Shown here: piece after piece, positions 8,310 to 16,901 of the stretch
Layout of the letters: each line of letters opens with the position of its first letter
Numbering within the stretch: the stretch's first letter is position 1
Origin: Achromobacter pestifer
GTDB taxonomy: Bacteria; Pseudomonadota; Gammaproteobacteria; Burkholderiales; Burkholderiaceae_B
Direction: 5' to 3'
DNA length: 64,000 nt
Assembly: GCF_902859625.1 (NCBI RefSeq)
Contig: NZ_CADIJX010000002.1
Location: forward strand, 372,001 to 436,000
Notes under the pieces: generated by a model
What the model saw: only the letters and a program-made list of their open reading frames with translations
Database searches by the model: none
What the model was told of the DNA's origin: nothing
Made by a program: the position numbers and the translations under genes

Positions 8310-10571
8310 ATGTCGTTGCCTATCGAATCATTCGAGCCGAACGTCCCGGCTCGACAGCAGGAAACCCCGTTGTCCTCGCATGTGGACGCCATCGTATCGA
8401 ATCGGTGGATGATCATCGCGATCACCTTGCTTGCCTTCTTTGGCGCGTTGGCCTACGTGATGGTGACGCCCTCCGTGTATTCGGCCGACATCATCGTCCA
8501 GGTCGAAGAGGAAATGCCCAATGGTCAGGCGCGCAGCCTGCTGGGCGATGTCTCCGCCATGTTCGACACCAAGGCAGAGACCTCCGGCGAAATGGAAGTG
8601 CTGCGTTCGCGCATGGTGGTGGGACCTGCCGTCGACAAATTCCTGCTGTACATCCACGCCAAGCCCCGTTATTTCCCCGTCGTGGGCGAATGGCTGGCGC
8701 AACGCTATGAGGCATTGCCGTATCCGTCCAGCCTGCCGCGCGGCGGGTATGCGTGGGGCGGGGAGTCCATTGCGATCTCGCAATTGGACGTGCCCAACGA
8801 ATGGCTGGGCAAGCCCTTTCGCGTGACCACGCTGGGCGAAGGCCGATACACGCTGACCGACAAGTTCACGGGCGCCACGTTCAACGGCACGGTCGGCAAG
8901 CCACAGCACTTCCTGTTGCCCGGCGGTGGTGCGATGGATGTGCATATCGATGCGTTGGCGGGCCGCCCCGGCACGGAATTCACGGTATCGCGCAGCTCGC
9001 GCCTGGCGGCCATCGAAGACGTGCAATCTCATCTTGGCATCTTCGAGCGCGGCCGCGCGTCGGGCGTGATCGGCGTCTCGCTGGAGGGCAATGATCCCGC
9101 GCTGACCACTGCGGTGCTGAACCAGATCGGCCAGGAATACGTGCAGCAGAACGTCAACCGGAAATCGGCCCAGGCCGAGAAGTCGCTGACGTTCCTGGAG
9201 CAGCAGTTGCCCATCCTGAAGGGTGAGCTGGACGCGGCCGAGACCAAGTACAACGCCCTGCGCAACAAGCGCGGCACCATCGACCTGAGCGAAGAGGCCA
9301 AGCTGATCCTGGCGCAATCGGTGGACGCGCAGACGAAGGTGATGGAACTGCGTTCCAAGCGCCAGGAACTGATCACGCGATTTGCGCCGACCCACCCCAG
9401 CATCGTGGCCATCGACCGGCAGATTGCATCGCTCAGCGGCGACGTCAGCCGTATCGGCAACACCATCAAGCAACTGCCCGACCTGGAACAGGACGTGGTG
9501 CGCCTGGTGCGCGACGTGCGGGTCAATACCGAGCTCTACACGGGGCTGCTGAACAATGCGCAGCAACTGCGGCTGATCCGCGCCGGCAAGGTGGGTAATG
9601 TGCGCATCCTGGATGCCGCGGTGCAACCCGACCGCCCCGTGCGTCCCAAGGCCGCCATCATCGTCGGCGTGGCCACGGTCATCGGCCTGATCTTCGGCAT
9701 GTTGTGCGCCTTTGTGCGCAACGCGCTGTTCGGTGGCCTGTCGGAACCCGAAGACGTTGAACGCTACACGGGCCTGCCGGTGTTGGCCGCCATTCCCTAC
9801 AGCGACTTGCAAGACAAACTGTGGCGCCGCAGCCGCCGCAAGAGCGCCACGGTGCCCGCGCTGCTTGCTCAAAGCCAGGGCAATGCGCCGCCCATTGAAA
9901 GCCTGCGTTCCTTCCGCAATGTGTTGCAGGCGTCATTGCGCCAGTCCGCCAACAACATGGTCATGTTCACCGGCCCGGTGGCGGGCGTGGGCAAGTCGTT
10001 CCTGTCGGCCAACTTTGCCTTCATCCAAGGCGGCGTGGGCAAGCGCGTGCTGCTGATCGACGCTGACTTCCGCAAAGGGCAGTTGAACCGCTATTTCGGC
10101 GTGCCCAAGGAGGACGGATTGTTTGAAGTGCTGTCGGGCACGATTCCGCTGGCGCGCGTTCGCAAGCACAGCGTGTCCGAAGGCGTGGACTTCATTGCCA
10201 CGGGCGCCGTCACCTTCGATCCTTCCGAACTGCTGGCGTCTCCCGTGTTTGGCGCCACCCTGCGCGAGCTGGCCTCGCAATACGACATGGTGATCCTGGA
10301 CACGGCGCCCGTGCTGTCCTCGCCCGATGCGGCGGTGGTGGGCACGCACGCGGCGGCGGTCATGGTGGTGGTGCGCAGCGGCATGAACACCGTGGGCGAG
10401 ATCCGCGAGACTGCCAAGCGGCTGATCCAGGCCGGAGCGCCGGTGGACGGCGTGCTCTTCAACGGACTCAAGCTGATGCCGGAGCGCTTTGGCTTCCGGT
10501 CCAAGTACGGGAGCTATCGATACTCCCGTGCGGCGTATTACGGTGACCTAAAACAGAACGGCCCCAAATAA
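8310..10571 (+). CDS. wzc: Polysaccharide co-polymerase / tyrosine autokinase (Wzc-like)
   Basis: This 753-residue inner-membrane protein couples chain-length control to a cytosolic BY-kinase domain. The N-terminal Wzz domain is bracketed by transmembrane helices near residues 30-50 and 450-470, with a long periplasmic coiled region between them. The kinase domain has Walker A GVGKS (about 558-562), Walker A' VLLIDADFRKG (about 579) and Walker B MVILDTAP (about 660). A C-terminal tyrosine cluster (YGSYRYSRAAYYGD) is the autophosphorylation site typical of the family. The ATG at 8310 has GGAGAG upstream. No Wzb-type low-molecular-weight phosphatase gene is visible in the window. Confidence 0.93.
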   Translation: MSLPIESFEPNVPARQQETPLSSHVDAIVSNRWMIIAITLLAFFGALAYVMVTPSVYSADIIVQVEEEMPNGQARSLLGDVSAMFDTKAETSGEMEVLRSRMVVGPAVDKFLLYIHAKPRYFPVVGEWLAQRYEALPYPSSLPRGGYAWGGESIAISQLDVPNEWLGKPFRVTTLGEGRYTLTDKFTGATFNGTVGKPQHFLLPGGGAMDVHIDALAGRPGTEFTVSRSSRLAAIEDVQSHLGIFERGRASGVIGVSLEGNDPALTTAVLNQIGQEYVQQNVNRKSAQAEKSLTFLEQQLPILKGELDAAETKYNALRNKRGTIDLSEEAKLILAQSVDAQTKVMELRSKRQELITRFAPTHPSIVAIDRQIASLSGDVSRIGNTIKQLPDLEQDVVRLVRDVRVNTELYTGLLNNAQQLRLIRAGKVGNVRILDAAVQPDRPVRPKAAIIVGVATVIGLIFGMLCAFVRNALFGGLSEPEDVERYTGLPVLAAIPYSDLQDKLWRRSRRKSATVPALLAQSQGNAPPIESLRSFRNVLQASLRQSANNMVMFTGPVAGVGKSFLSANFAFIQGGVGKRVLLIDADFRKGQLNRYFGVPKEDGLFEVLSGTIPLARVRKHSVSEGVDFIATGAVTFDPSELLASPVFGATLRELASQYDMVILDTAPVLSSPDAAVVGTHAAAVMVVVRSGMNTVGEIRETAKRLIQAGAPVDGVLFNGLKLMPERFGFRSKYGSYRYSRAAYYGDLKQNGPK

Positions 10572-10591
10572 CGCCACCCGGAGAAACTGGC

Positions 10592-11995
10592 ATGCACGGA
10601 ACTTTTGGCTGGGATACCCCGCAAATTCTGGATGCGGTTTTCAAGGCTTACGACATACGCGGCACGGTGCCGGATGAAATCGATGCGCGCTTCGCCCACA
10701 GCCTGGGCATGGCCGCCGGCACCCGGGCGCGAGAGCTGGGTGCACGCTCGATGGTGGTGGGCCGCGACGGCCGGATCAGCAGCGTGGAATTGGCCGCGGC
10801 GCTACAGGCAGGGCTGCGCTCGGCGGGCGTGCATGTGATCGACATCGGCATGGCGACCACGCCGATGGTGTATTTCGCCACGCGCCTGATGGACACCGGG
10901 GCCGGCATCGCCGTCACGGGTAGCCATAATCCCCCCGCGCACAACGGCTTCAAGATCGTGCTGGATAGCGCATCGCTGTATGGCGAAGGCATCACCGCCT
11001 TGCGAGATGCGATGCGCTTGCCGATCGAATCGGCCCCCGTGGCGGGGGGGCGCACACAGATGCACATTCAGCCCTGCTACGCCGCACGCTTGATTGGCGA
11101 CATCCGGATGGCGCGTCCGATGAAGATCGCCATCGACTGCGGCAGCGGCGTGGCCGGCGCGGTGGCGCCGGCGCTGTTCCGGGCGCTGGGCTGCGAAGTG
11201 ACTGAACTCTTTTGCGAAGTGGATGGCTCGTTTCCCGGCCACCATCCTGATCCTGCCGATCCGCAGAACCTGCAAGACCTGATCTATTGCCTGCGCTATT
11301 CCGACTGCGAGGTCGGCTTGGCCTTCGACGGCGATGGCGATCGGCTGGGCGTGGTCACCAAATCCGGCCAGATCATCTGGCCGGATCGGCAACTGATCCT
11401 GTTCGCGCGCGACGTGCTGGCGCGCAATCCGGGCGCCGAGATCATCTATGACGTCAAGTGCAGCCGCCACGTGGCGCGCGCCATCGTCGAGGCTGGCGGC
11501 AAGGCCACGATGTGGAAGACCGGGCATTCACTCATCAAGGCCAAGATGCGGGAGACGGGCGCCCTTTTGGCCGGCGAGATGAGCGGCCACCTGTTTTTCA
11601 AAGAGCGCTGGTACGGCTTTGACGATGGCATCTATGCCGCAGCCCGGCTGTTGGAGATTCTGTCGTCGGCGCCGGACCCGTCGGGCTTGCTGGAAAGCCT
11701 GCCGCAATCCTGCGCCACCCCCGAAATCAAGCTGGACACCGCTGAAGGCGAACAGTTCGAACTGGTGGAAAGACTGCGAGCGCAGGGGGAATTCCCTGGC
11801 GCCGTGTCCATCAACGATCTGGATGGCGTTCGGGTGGACTATGCCGACGGCTTCGGCCTGGCGCGTCCGTCCAACACTACGCCAACGGTGGTTTTGCGTT
11901 TTGAAGGAGACACCGTGGCCGCATTGGCCCGTATCGAGGAGGACTTTCGCACTGCGTTCCGGCGCATTGCACCTCATGTTCGTTTACCGTTCTAA
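10592..11995 (+). CDS. manB: Phosphomannomutase/phosphoglucomutase
   Basis: This 467-residue alpha-D-phosphohexomutase interconverts mannose-6-P/mannose-1-P and probably the glucose phosphates, feeding ManC. It has the phosphoserine loop TGSHNPP (Ser near 110), the metal loop DGDGDR (near 246-251), the sugar-specificity loop GEMSGH and the phosphate-binding loop RPSNTTP. These identify the AlgC/CpsG/ManB branch. It follows wzc by 20 bases in the rightward arm and precedes pgi by 13 bases. Whether it is more PMM (manB) or PMM/PGM (algC) cannot be decided from sequence alone. Confidence 0.93.
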   Translation: MHGTFGWDTPQILDAVFKAYDIRGTVPDEIDARFAHSLGMAAGTRARELGARSMVVGRDGRISSVELAAALQAGLRSAGVHVIDIGMATTPMVYFATRLMDTGAGIAVTGSHNPPAHNGFKIVLDSASLYGEGITALRDAMRLPIESAPVAGGRTQMHIQPCYAARLIGDIRMARPMKIAIDCGSGVAGAVAPALFRALGCEVTELFCEVDGSFPGHHPDPADPQNLQDLIYCLRYSDCEVGLAFDGDGDRLGVVTKSGQIIWPDRQLILFARDVLARNPGAEIIYDVKCSRHVARAIVEAGGKATMWKTGHSLIKAKMRETGALLAGEMSGHLFFKERWYGFDDGIYAAARLLEILSSAPDPSGLLESLPQSCATPEIKLDTAEGEQFELVERLRAQGEFPGAVSINDLDGVRVDYADGFGLARPSNTTPTVVLRFEGDTVAALARIEEDFRTAFRRIAPHVRLPF

Positions 11996-12008
11996 GGAGC
12001 ATCACGCG

Positions 12009-13676
12009 ATGGGTAAGGCCAACTATGCGATTGAGGCGTTAAGGGCGAACTCCGGCCTGGCGCACAGCCCCGAGTGGCAGGCGTTTGCGCAATCCGCGCA
12101 GAATGCCGGATTGGATGCCGGCACGTTGAAAGTGATCGAGGCGGCAGGATTGTGCGTGGACCTGACCATGCAACGGCAGTCGCCGGCGCTGGAGGCGGCA
12201 GCGTTGAATCTGCTACAGGCGCGCGGCGTGGCGGATGCGCGCCATGCGTTGTTCGCGGGTGATCCCGTCAACTGGACCGAAGGCAAGCCCGCCTGGCATA
12301 CCGCGTTGCGTGCTGGGCGTACCCGTGAACAGCCGGACGGCCAGGATGCGGATTCGGTTTGCGAATACTCGCGCATGACCGATTTCGTTCGCAAAGTGGA
12401 CCAGACGGCGGATTTTTCCACCGTGCTGCACATCGGCATCGGTGGCAGCGACTGGGGCCCCCGGCTGGCCATCCAGGCGTTCGGCGGTCCTTCGCAGCGC
12501 CGTCAGATCCGTTTCGTGTCGAACATCGACGGCCATGCCTTTCATGATGCCGTGGCCGGGCTGGACCCCCGCCGCTGCCTGGTGGTGGTGTCGTCCAAAT
12601 CCTTCACCACGTCCGAGACCCTGCACAATGCGCGGGCGGCCATCGCCTGGCTCAAGCAGGGCGGCGTCGCCGACGTGTCCGAGCATCTGGCCGCGGTTAC
12701 CGCCAATGCCCCGGCCGCGCGCGCCCTGGGCGTGCCGACAAGCCAGGTGTTCAAGATGTGTGACTGGGTGGGCGGCCGCTATTCGGTGTGGTCGGTGGCC
12801 GGCCTGTCGATCGCGTTGACCGTGGGCGCGGATGTGCTGATTGGCATGCGGGCCGGCGCCGAGGCCATGGACCAGCATTTTCAGCAAGCGCCGTTCGCCT
12901 CGAATGCGCCGATCCAGCTGGCGCTGGCCGGCTTGGTGAATTGCAGCGTGCTGGGCCACAACTCGCTGAACATCGCGGCCTACAGCGCACGCTTGCTCCA
13001 CCTGGTGACCTATCTACAGCAGTTGGAAATGGAATCGCTGGGCAAGCGTGTCGCGGGCGACGGCGCGGCAGTCGGCGTGCCGACGGCCCCCATCATCTGG
13101 GGCATGCCGGGCACGGACGGACAGCACACGTTCTTCCAATGGCTGCATCAAAGCGAGGATGGGGCGCCCGTCGACTTCATCGCCAGCCTGCAAGGCCATG
13201 CCGACAGCCCCGATGCGCACCGCATGCTGCTGGCCAATTGCCTGGCGCAGCGCCAAGCGCTCTTGCGCGGAAAGTGCCTGGAGCAAGCGCTGCTGGACGT
13301 GGCCCATATCGACGACCAGGAGCGCGCGCTGAGCCTGGCGCAACACATGGTGCATCCGGGCGGACGGCCGTCGACGCTGATCGTCTTGCGCCAACTGGAC
13401 CCGCGCGGGCTGGGCGCGCTGCTGGCGCTGTATGAACACAAGGTGTTTGTGCAGAGCGTGGTCTGGGGGATCAATCCCTTTGATCAATGGGGCGTGGAGC
13501 TGGGCAAGCGCCTGGCCACCGGCATCGAACGCGAACTGGCGGTGCCGGTATCGGCGGGCGTGGTGGACTGGGGCCACGACGCATCCACGTCGTACTGGAT
13601 TGACCGCTATCGCGGCCACGCCCAGGCGCCGCGGCCGCGGCATGCATGGGTGCCGGGCATGGCAGCGCATCTTTGA
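12009..13676 (+). CDS. pgi: Glucose-6-phosphate isomerase
   Basis: This 555-residue enzyme interconverts glucose-6-P and fructose-6-P. Signature segments are GIGGSDWGPRLAIQAF, SSKSFTTSETL and VWGINPFDQWGVELGK near the C terminus, the last holding the PGI signature. The ATG at 12009 has AAGGAG nine bases upstream; the frame is open far upstream over the previous gene but without homology. Inside this locus it supplies fructose-6-P for mannose synthesis. It may be the only Pgi of the genome, which would give the operon a central-metabolism role too; that is inference. Confidence 0.95.
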   Translation: MGKANYAIEALRANSGLAHSPEWQAFAQSAQNAGLDAGTLKVIEAAGLCVDLTMQRQSPALEAAALNLLQARGVADARHALFAGDPVNWTEGKPAWHTALRAGRTREQPDGQDADSVCEYSRMTDFVRKVDQTADFSTVLHIGIGGSDWGPRLAIQAFGGPSQRRQIRFVSNIDGHAFHDAVAGLDPRRCLVVVSSKSFTTSETLHNARAAIAWLKQGGVADVSEHLAAVTANAPAARALGVPTSQVFKMCDWVGGRYSVWSVAGLSIALTVGADVLIGMRAGAEAMDQHFQQAPFASNAPIQLALAGLVNCSVLGHNSLNIAAYSARLLHLVTYLQQLEMESLGKRVAGDGAAVGVPTAPIIWGMPGTDGQHTFFQWLHQSEDGAPVDFIASLQGHADSPDAHRMLLANCLAQRQALLRGKCLEQALLDVAHIDDQERALSLAQHMVHPGGRPSTLIVLRQLDPRGLGALLALYEHKVFVQSVVWGINPFDQWGVELGKRLATGIERELAVPVSAGVVDWGHDASTSYWIDRYRGHAQAPRPRHAWVPGMAAHL

Positions 13677-13687
13677 CGGAGGCGGGC

Positions 13688-14764
13688 ATGCCAGACCTGC
13701 ATGTGCTGGTGACGGGCGGGGCGGGCTATATCGGCACGCACACGCTGGTGGCGATGCTGGCGGCGGGCCAGCGGCCGCTGGTGCTGGATAACTTCAGCAA
13801 CGGCAGCCGCGAGGCCGTGCGCCGGGTCGAACGCCTGTGCGGTCGGCCGATCCCGCTGATCGAGGGCGATATCCGCACCCCGGGCCTGGTGGAATCGGTG
13901 CTGGCAGGCGCCGTCGCGCGGGGCTCGCCGGTGCAGGCGGTGCTGCACCTGGCGGGTTGCAAGGCCGTCGGGGAATCGGTAGCGGACCCGCTGAAGTACT
14001 ACGACAACAATGTGGCGGGTTCGATGGCGCTGTTGCGCGCCATGCGCGACACGGGCGTCTCAAGGTTGGTGTTCAGTTCATCGGCCACCGTCTATGGCGA
14101 ACCGAAGTACCTGCCATTCACCGAGGCGCATCCGCTGGCGCCGACCAACCCCTATGGCCGCACCAAGCAGATGGTGGAAGAGATGCTGCGGGATGTCTGC
14201 GTTGCAGACCCCGCCTTCAGTGCGGTCACGCTGCGCTACTTCAACCCCATCGGTGCGCACCCAAGCGGGCTGATCGGTGAAAGCCCGCGCGACCTGCCCA
14301 ACAATCTGTTCCCCTTCATCACCCAGGTCGCCGTGGGCCGGCAACCCTTTCTGCGCGTCTTCGGAGACGATTACGGCACGGCCGACGGCACGGGCGTGCG
14401 TGACTATCTGCATGTCATGGACCTTGCGCAGGGCCATGTGCAGGCGCTGTCGTATTCGGAGGGGCATCCGGGTTTTGTCGCGGTGAACCTGGGAACGGGG
14501 CAGGGTACCAGCGTGCTGGAACTGGTACGCGCGTTTGAACAGGTCAATGGTTGCCGCATCCCCCTGCGCACGCAGGCGCGGCGGGCGGGTGATATCGAGC
14601 GGATGTGGGCAGACCCGGCCCTGGCGGCCACCCTGTTGGGCTGGCGCAGCACGCATGACGTGGCCGCCATGTGCGCCGACGGATGGCGTTGGCAGCAGGG
14701 CAATCCGCAGGGCTACGAGACGGCTGAGCTTGAAGGGGTCAAGGCTGGCCAAGCCACCGCATAA
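13688..14764 (+). CDS. galE: UDP-glucose 4-epimerase
   Basis: This 358-residue extended SDR interconverts UDP-glucose and UDP-galactose. It opens with VLVTGGAGYIGTHT, the NAD-binding loop, followed by FSSSATVYG (catalytic Ser/Thr) and NPYGRTK (Tyr-x3-Lys near 155-159). A conserved RYFNPIGAHPSG segment is present. The ATG at 13688 is preceded by GGAGG and lies 11 bases after the pgi stop, so it is the last gene of the rightward exopolysaccharide arm. It implies that the polymer or LPS contains galactose or a derivative. Confidence 0.93.
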   Translation: MPDLHVLVTGGAGYIGTHTLVAMLAAGQRPLVLDNFSNGSREAVRRVERLCGRPIPLIEGDIRTPGLVESVLAGAVARGSPVQAVLHLAGCKAVGESVADPLKYYDNNVAGSMALLRAMRDTGVSRLVFSSSATVYGEPKYLPFTEAHPLAPTNPYGRTKQMVEEMLRDVCVADPAFSAVTLRYFNPIGAHPSGLIGESPRDLPNNLFPFITQVAVGRQPFLRVFGDDYGTADGTGVRDYLHVMDLAQGHVQALSYSEGHPGFVAVNLGTGQGTSVLELVRAFEQVNGCRIPLRTQARRAGDIERMWADPALAATLLGWRSTHDVAAMCADGWRWQQGNPQGYETAELEGVKAGQATA

Positions 14765-14891
14765 CCCCAATGCCATGTCGGAGGGATTCCGGAACAGGGG
14801 CGGTAGCGGTTACAGTTGACGGGATTATTGCGTAGCAACATAGCCCGGCGGCCAGGCTGGCCGGGCCATGCACCGTCAGTGAGGCACTCCC

Positions 14892-14951
14892 ATGTTTGAA
14901 TTCCTTCCCAATGCCGGGCTTAACGGCGTCTTGCTGGGGCAGCGGCAATGA
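14892..14951 (+). CDS. Possible 19-codon leader ORF upstream of epsC
   Basis: An ATG at 14892 preceded by GAGG opens a 19-codon frame (MFEFLPNAGLNGVLLGQRQ) whose TGA overlaps the ATG of the serine acetyltransferase gene as ATGA. This is the classic arrangement for translational coupling. The peptide has no cysteine or serine run, so an amino-acid-sensing attenuator is not obvious. It could be chance; no homology was recognised. Confidence 0.35.
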   Translation: MFEFLPNAGLNGVLLGQRQ

Positions 14952-15895
14952 GCGGCCCCTCGTACCTTCCGCAGGCCCACTGGAACCTGGACAGCATCGT
15001 GTCCGGTCTGCGCGATGCGCGCGTCGCCTGGCGTGGCCCGCGCGGCCGCCTGCGCGATGACGCGGGCATGCGTGAATTTCCGTCGCAGGAAAGCCTGCGC
15101 CAGATCGTCAAGGACCTCTGTGGCGCCTTGTTCCCGATGCGCCTGGGTCCCATCGATCTGCGCGAGGAAGTCGAAGACTTCTACGTCGGGCACACCATCG
15201 GCGCGGCGCTGGACGCGCTGTTGCATCAGGTCGGCCTGGAACTGCAATACGTCGCTCGCCATGACCACGTGGACCCGGCGGACACGCAGCGCCGCGCTAT
15301 CGAGATCGTGCGGCAATTCGGCGCCGAGCTGCCGCGTGTGCGCGCGGCACTCGACCTGGACGTGACCGCGGCCTATCAGGGGGATCCGGCGGCGCACAGC
15401 GTGGACGAAGTACTGCTGTGCTATCCCGGCGTGGCGGCAATGATCCATCATCGCCTGGCCAACGTCCTGTATCGCCTGAACGTGCCGATGCTGGCCCGTA
15501 TCGTGGCCGAGATCGCCCATGCCGATACCGGCATCGACATCCATCCCGGCGCCACCATCGGCCGCAGCTTCTTCATCGACCACGGCACGGGTGTGGTCAT
15601 TGGCGAGACCGCCATCATCGGCGACCGCGTGCGCCTCTACCAGATGGTGACGCTGGGCGCCAAGCGCTTCCCTCCGGGCGAAAACGGCGAATTGAAGAAG
15701 GGCTTGCCGCGCCACCCGTTGATCGAAGACGATGTCGTGATATACGCTGGCGCCACGATTCTCGGCCGCGTCACGATCGGCAAGGGATCGACCATCGGCG
15801 GTAACGTCTGGCTGACGCGCAGTGTGGCGCCGGGTAGCAACGTCACCCAGGCCAGCCTGGTCAGCGACATGCCGGATTGCGGCCTGGGCGGCTGA
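14948..15895 (+). CDS. epsC: Serine O-acetyltransferase (EpsC-type)
   Basis: This 315-residue enzyme acetylates L-serine with acetyl-CoA to give O-acetylserine for cysteine synthesis. The C-terminal half is a left-handed beta-helix built from hexapeptide repeats (IDIHPGATIGRSFFIDHGTG, VVIGETAIIGDRVRLYQMV, DDVVIYAGATILGRVTIGKG). The DIHPGA and HGTG segments are the CysE/EpsC active-site signature. The longer N-terminal region and the YPGVAAMIHHRLANVLY motif fit the EpsC subfamily (PF06426-like N terminus absent) rather than short CysE. It lies 183 bases after galE, probably its own unit, with a GC hairpin upstream (14847-14870) and a small coupled ORF. Other Burkholderiales place such genes away from the cysteine regulon, so regulation is uncertain. 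Confidence 0.88.
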   Translation: MSGPSYLPQAHWNLDSIVSGLRDARVAWRGPRGRLRDDAGMREFPSQESLRQIVKDLCGALFPMRLGPIDLREEVEDFYVGHTIGAALDALLHQVGLELQYVARHDHVDPADTQRRAIEIVRQFGAELPRVRAALDLDVTAAYQGDPAAHSVDEVLLCYPGVAAMIHHRLANVLYRLNVPMLARIVAEIAHADTGIDIHPGATIGRSFFIDHGTGVVIGETAIIGDRVRLYQMVTLGAKRFPPGENGELKKGLPRHPLIEDDVVIYAGATILGRVTIGKGSTIGGNVWLTRSVAPGSNVTQASLVSDMPDCGLGG

Positions 15896-15946
15896 ACGCC
15901 GGTTCCATGCGGGGCATGCGGTTGCGGTCAGGACAGAGGAGTCAGG

Positions 15947-16765
15947 ATGGATACACGAGTCTCGGATCTGGCCGCGCTGCGCGGCTTCATCGACCGCCAC
16001 CCGCGGCTGTTCGTGCTGACGGGCGCTGGCGTCAGTACCGATTCCGGCATTCCCGACTACCGTGACACCGAAGGCGAATGGAAGCGCAAGCCGCCCATGA
16101 CGCTCCAGACCTTCATGGGCAATGACCTGGCGCGTGCCCGTTATTGGGCTCGCAGCATGGTTGGCTGGCGCCGCTTTGGCAGCGTCAAGCCCAACGATTC
16201 GCATCGTGCGCTGGCGCGGCTGGAGTCGCGCGGCCATGTCACCGTGTTGGTCACGCAGAACGTGGATGGCTTGCATGAAGCCGCAGGCAGCCGCGAAGTC
16301 GTGGACTTGCACGGCCGGCTGGACGAAGTGCGCTGCATGAATTGCGACTGGCGGGGTGGCCGGCAAGATTGGCAAGAGGCGCTGCAACACAGCAACCCGG
16401 AGTGGACGTCGCTGGACGCCACGGATGCGCCCGACGGCGATGCCGATCTGGAAGGCGAGGATTTCTCGCGCTTCACCATCCCTGCGTGTCCGCGCTGCGG
16501 CGGCATCGTCAAGCCGGACGTGGTCTTCTTCGGCGAAACCGTGCCGCGCGACCGGGTGGACCGTGCCAACGCCGGCCTGATGAGCGCTGACGCGGTACTG
16601 GTCGTGGGATCGTCGCTGATGGTGTATTCAGGCTACCGTTTCGTCACCGCGGCCTCCCGCAATGGCATGCCAATCGCCGCCATCAATCTGGGCCGCACCC
16701 GGGCCGATCCGTTATTGACCCTGAAGGTGGAACAGCCTTGCGCGGTAGCGCTGGATGCCCTGTAG
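15947..16765 (+). CDS. NAD-dependent protein deacetylase (sirtuin, SIR2 family)
   Basis: This 272-residue sirtuin removes acyl groups from protein lysines using NAD. Visible motifs are GAGVSTDSGIPDYR (residues 26-39), TQNVDGLH (103-110) and the catalytic histidine His122 in DLHGRLDEV. A zinc site is formed by Cys130/Cys133 and Cys181/Cys184, followed by KPDVVFFGE. Length and the GIPDYR rather than GIPTFR motif place it with class II/SIRT4-like bacterial sirtuins. The start ATG at 15947 is preceded by AGGAGTCAGG. It stands 51 bases after epsC and may be co-transcribed with it. Confidence 0.9.
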   Translation: MDTRVSDLAALRGFIDRHPRLFVLTGAGVSTDSGIPDYRDTEGEWKRKPPMTLQTFMGNDLARARYWARSMVGWRRFGSVKPNDSHRALARLESRGHVTVLVTQNVDGLHEAAGSREVVDLHGRLDEVRCMNCDWRGGRQDWQEALQHSNPEWTSLDATDAPDGDADLEGEDFSRFTIPACPRCGGIVKPDVVFFGETVPRDRVDRANAGLMSADAVLVVGSSLMVYSGYRFVTAASRNGMPIAAINLGRTRADPLLTLKVEQPCAVALDAL

Positions 16766-16782
16766 GCACGCTTTTTGCCGGC

Positions 16783-16804
16783 CGGTTTTTGACCGGTTTA
16801 AGCA
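16783..16804 (+). terminator. Weak hairpin after the sirtuin gene
   Basis: A 5-bp stem (CCGGT/ACCGG) followed by TTTAAG lies 20 bases after the sirtuin stop. It is short, so only a weak terminator call is possible. Confidence 0.35.
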
Positions 16805-16856
16805 AGTGCTTGCCCTGTAAGGGATTTTTCGCGCTGTTACAGACCTTTCCATAGGG

Positions 16857-16879
16857 TTGTCCACAGGAACTGTGGATAA
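16857..16879. promoter_or_regulatory. Inverted DnaA-box-like pair
   Basis: TTGTCCACA (16857-16865) and TGTGGATAA (16871-16879) form an inverted pair. The second is the exact complement of the consensus DnaA box TTATCCACA. The pair also forms a 7-bp hairpin with a short loop. It lies between the convergent ends of the sirtuin and inositol-phosphatase genes. Confidence 0.45.
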
Positions 16880-16901
16880 TTCCTAGGGATAACCCCGAAT
16901 T

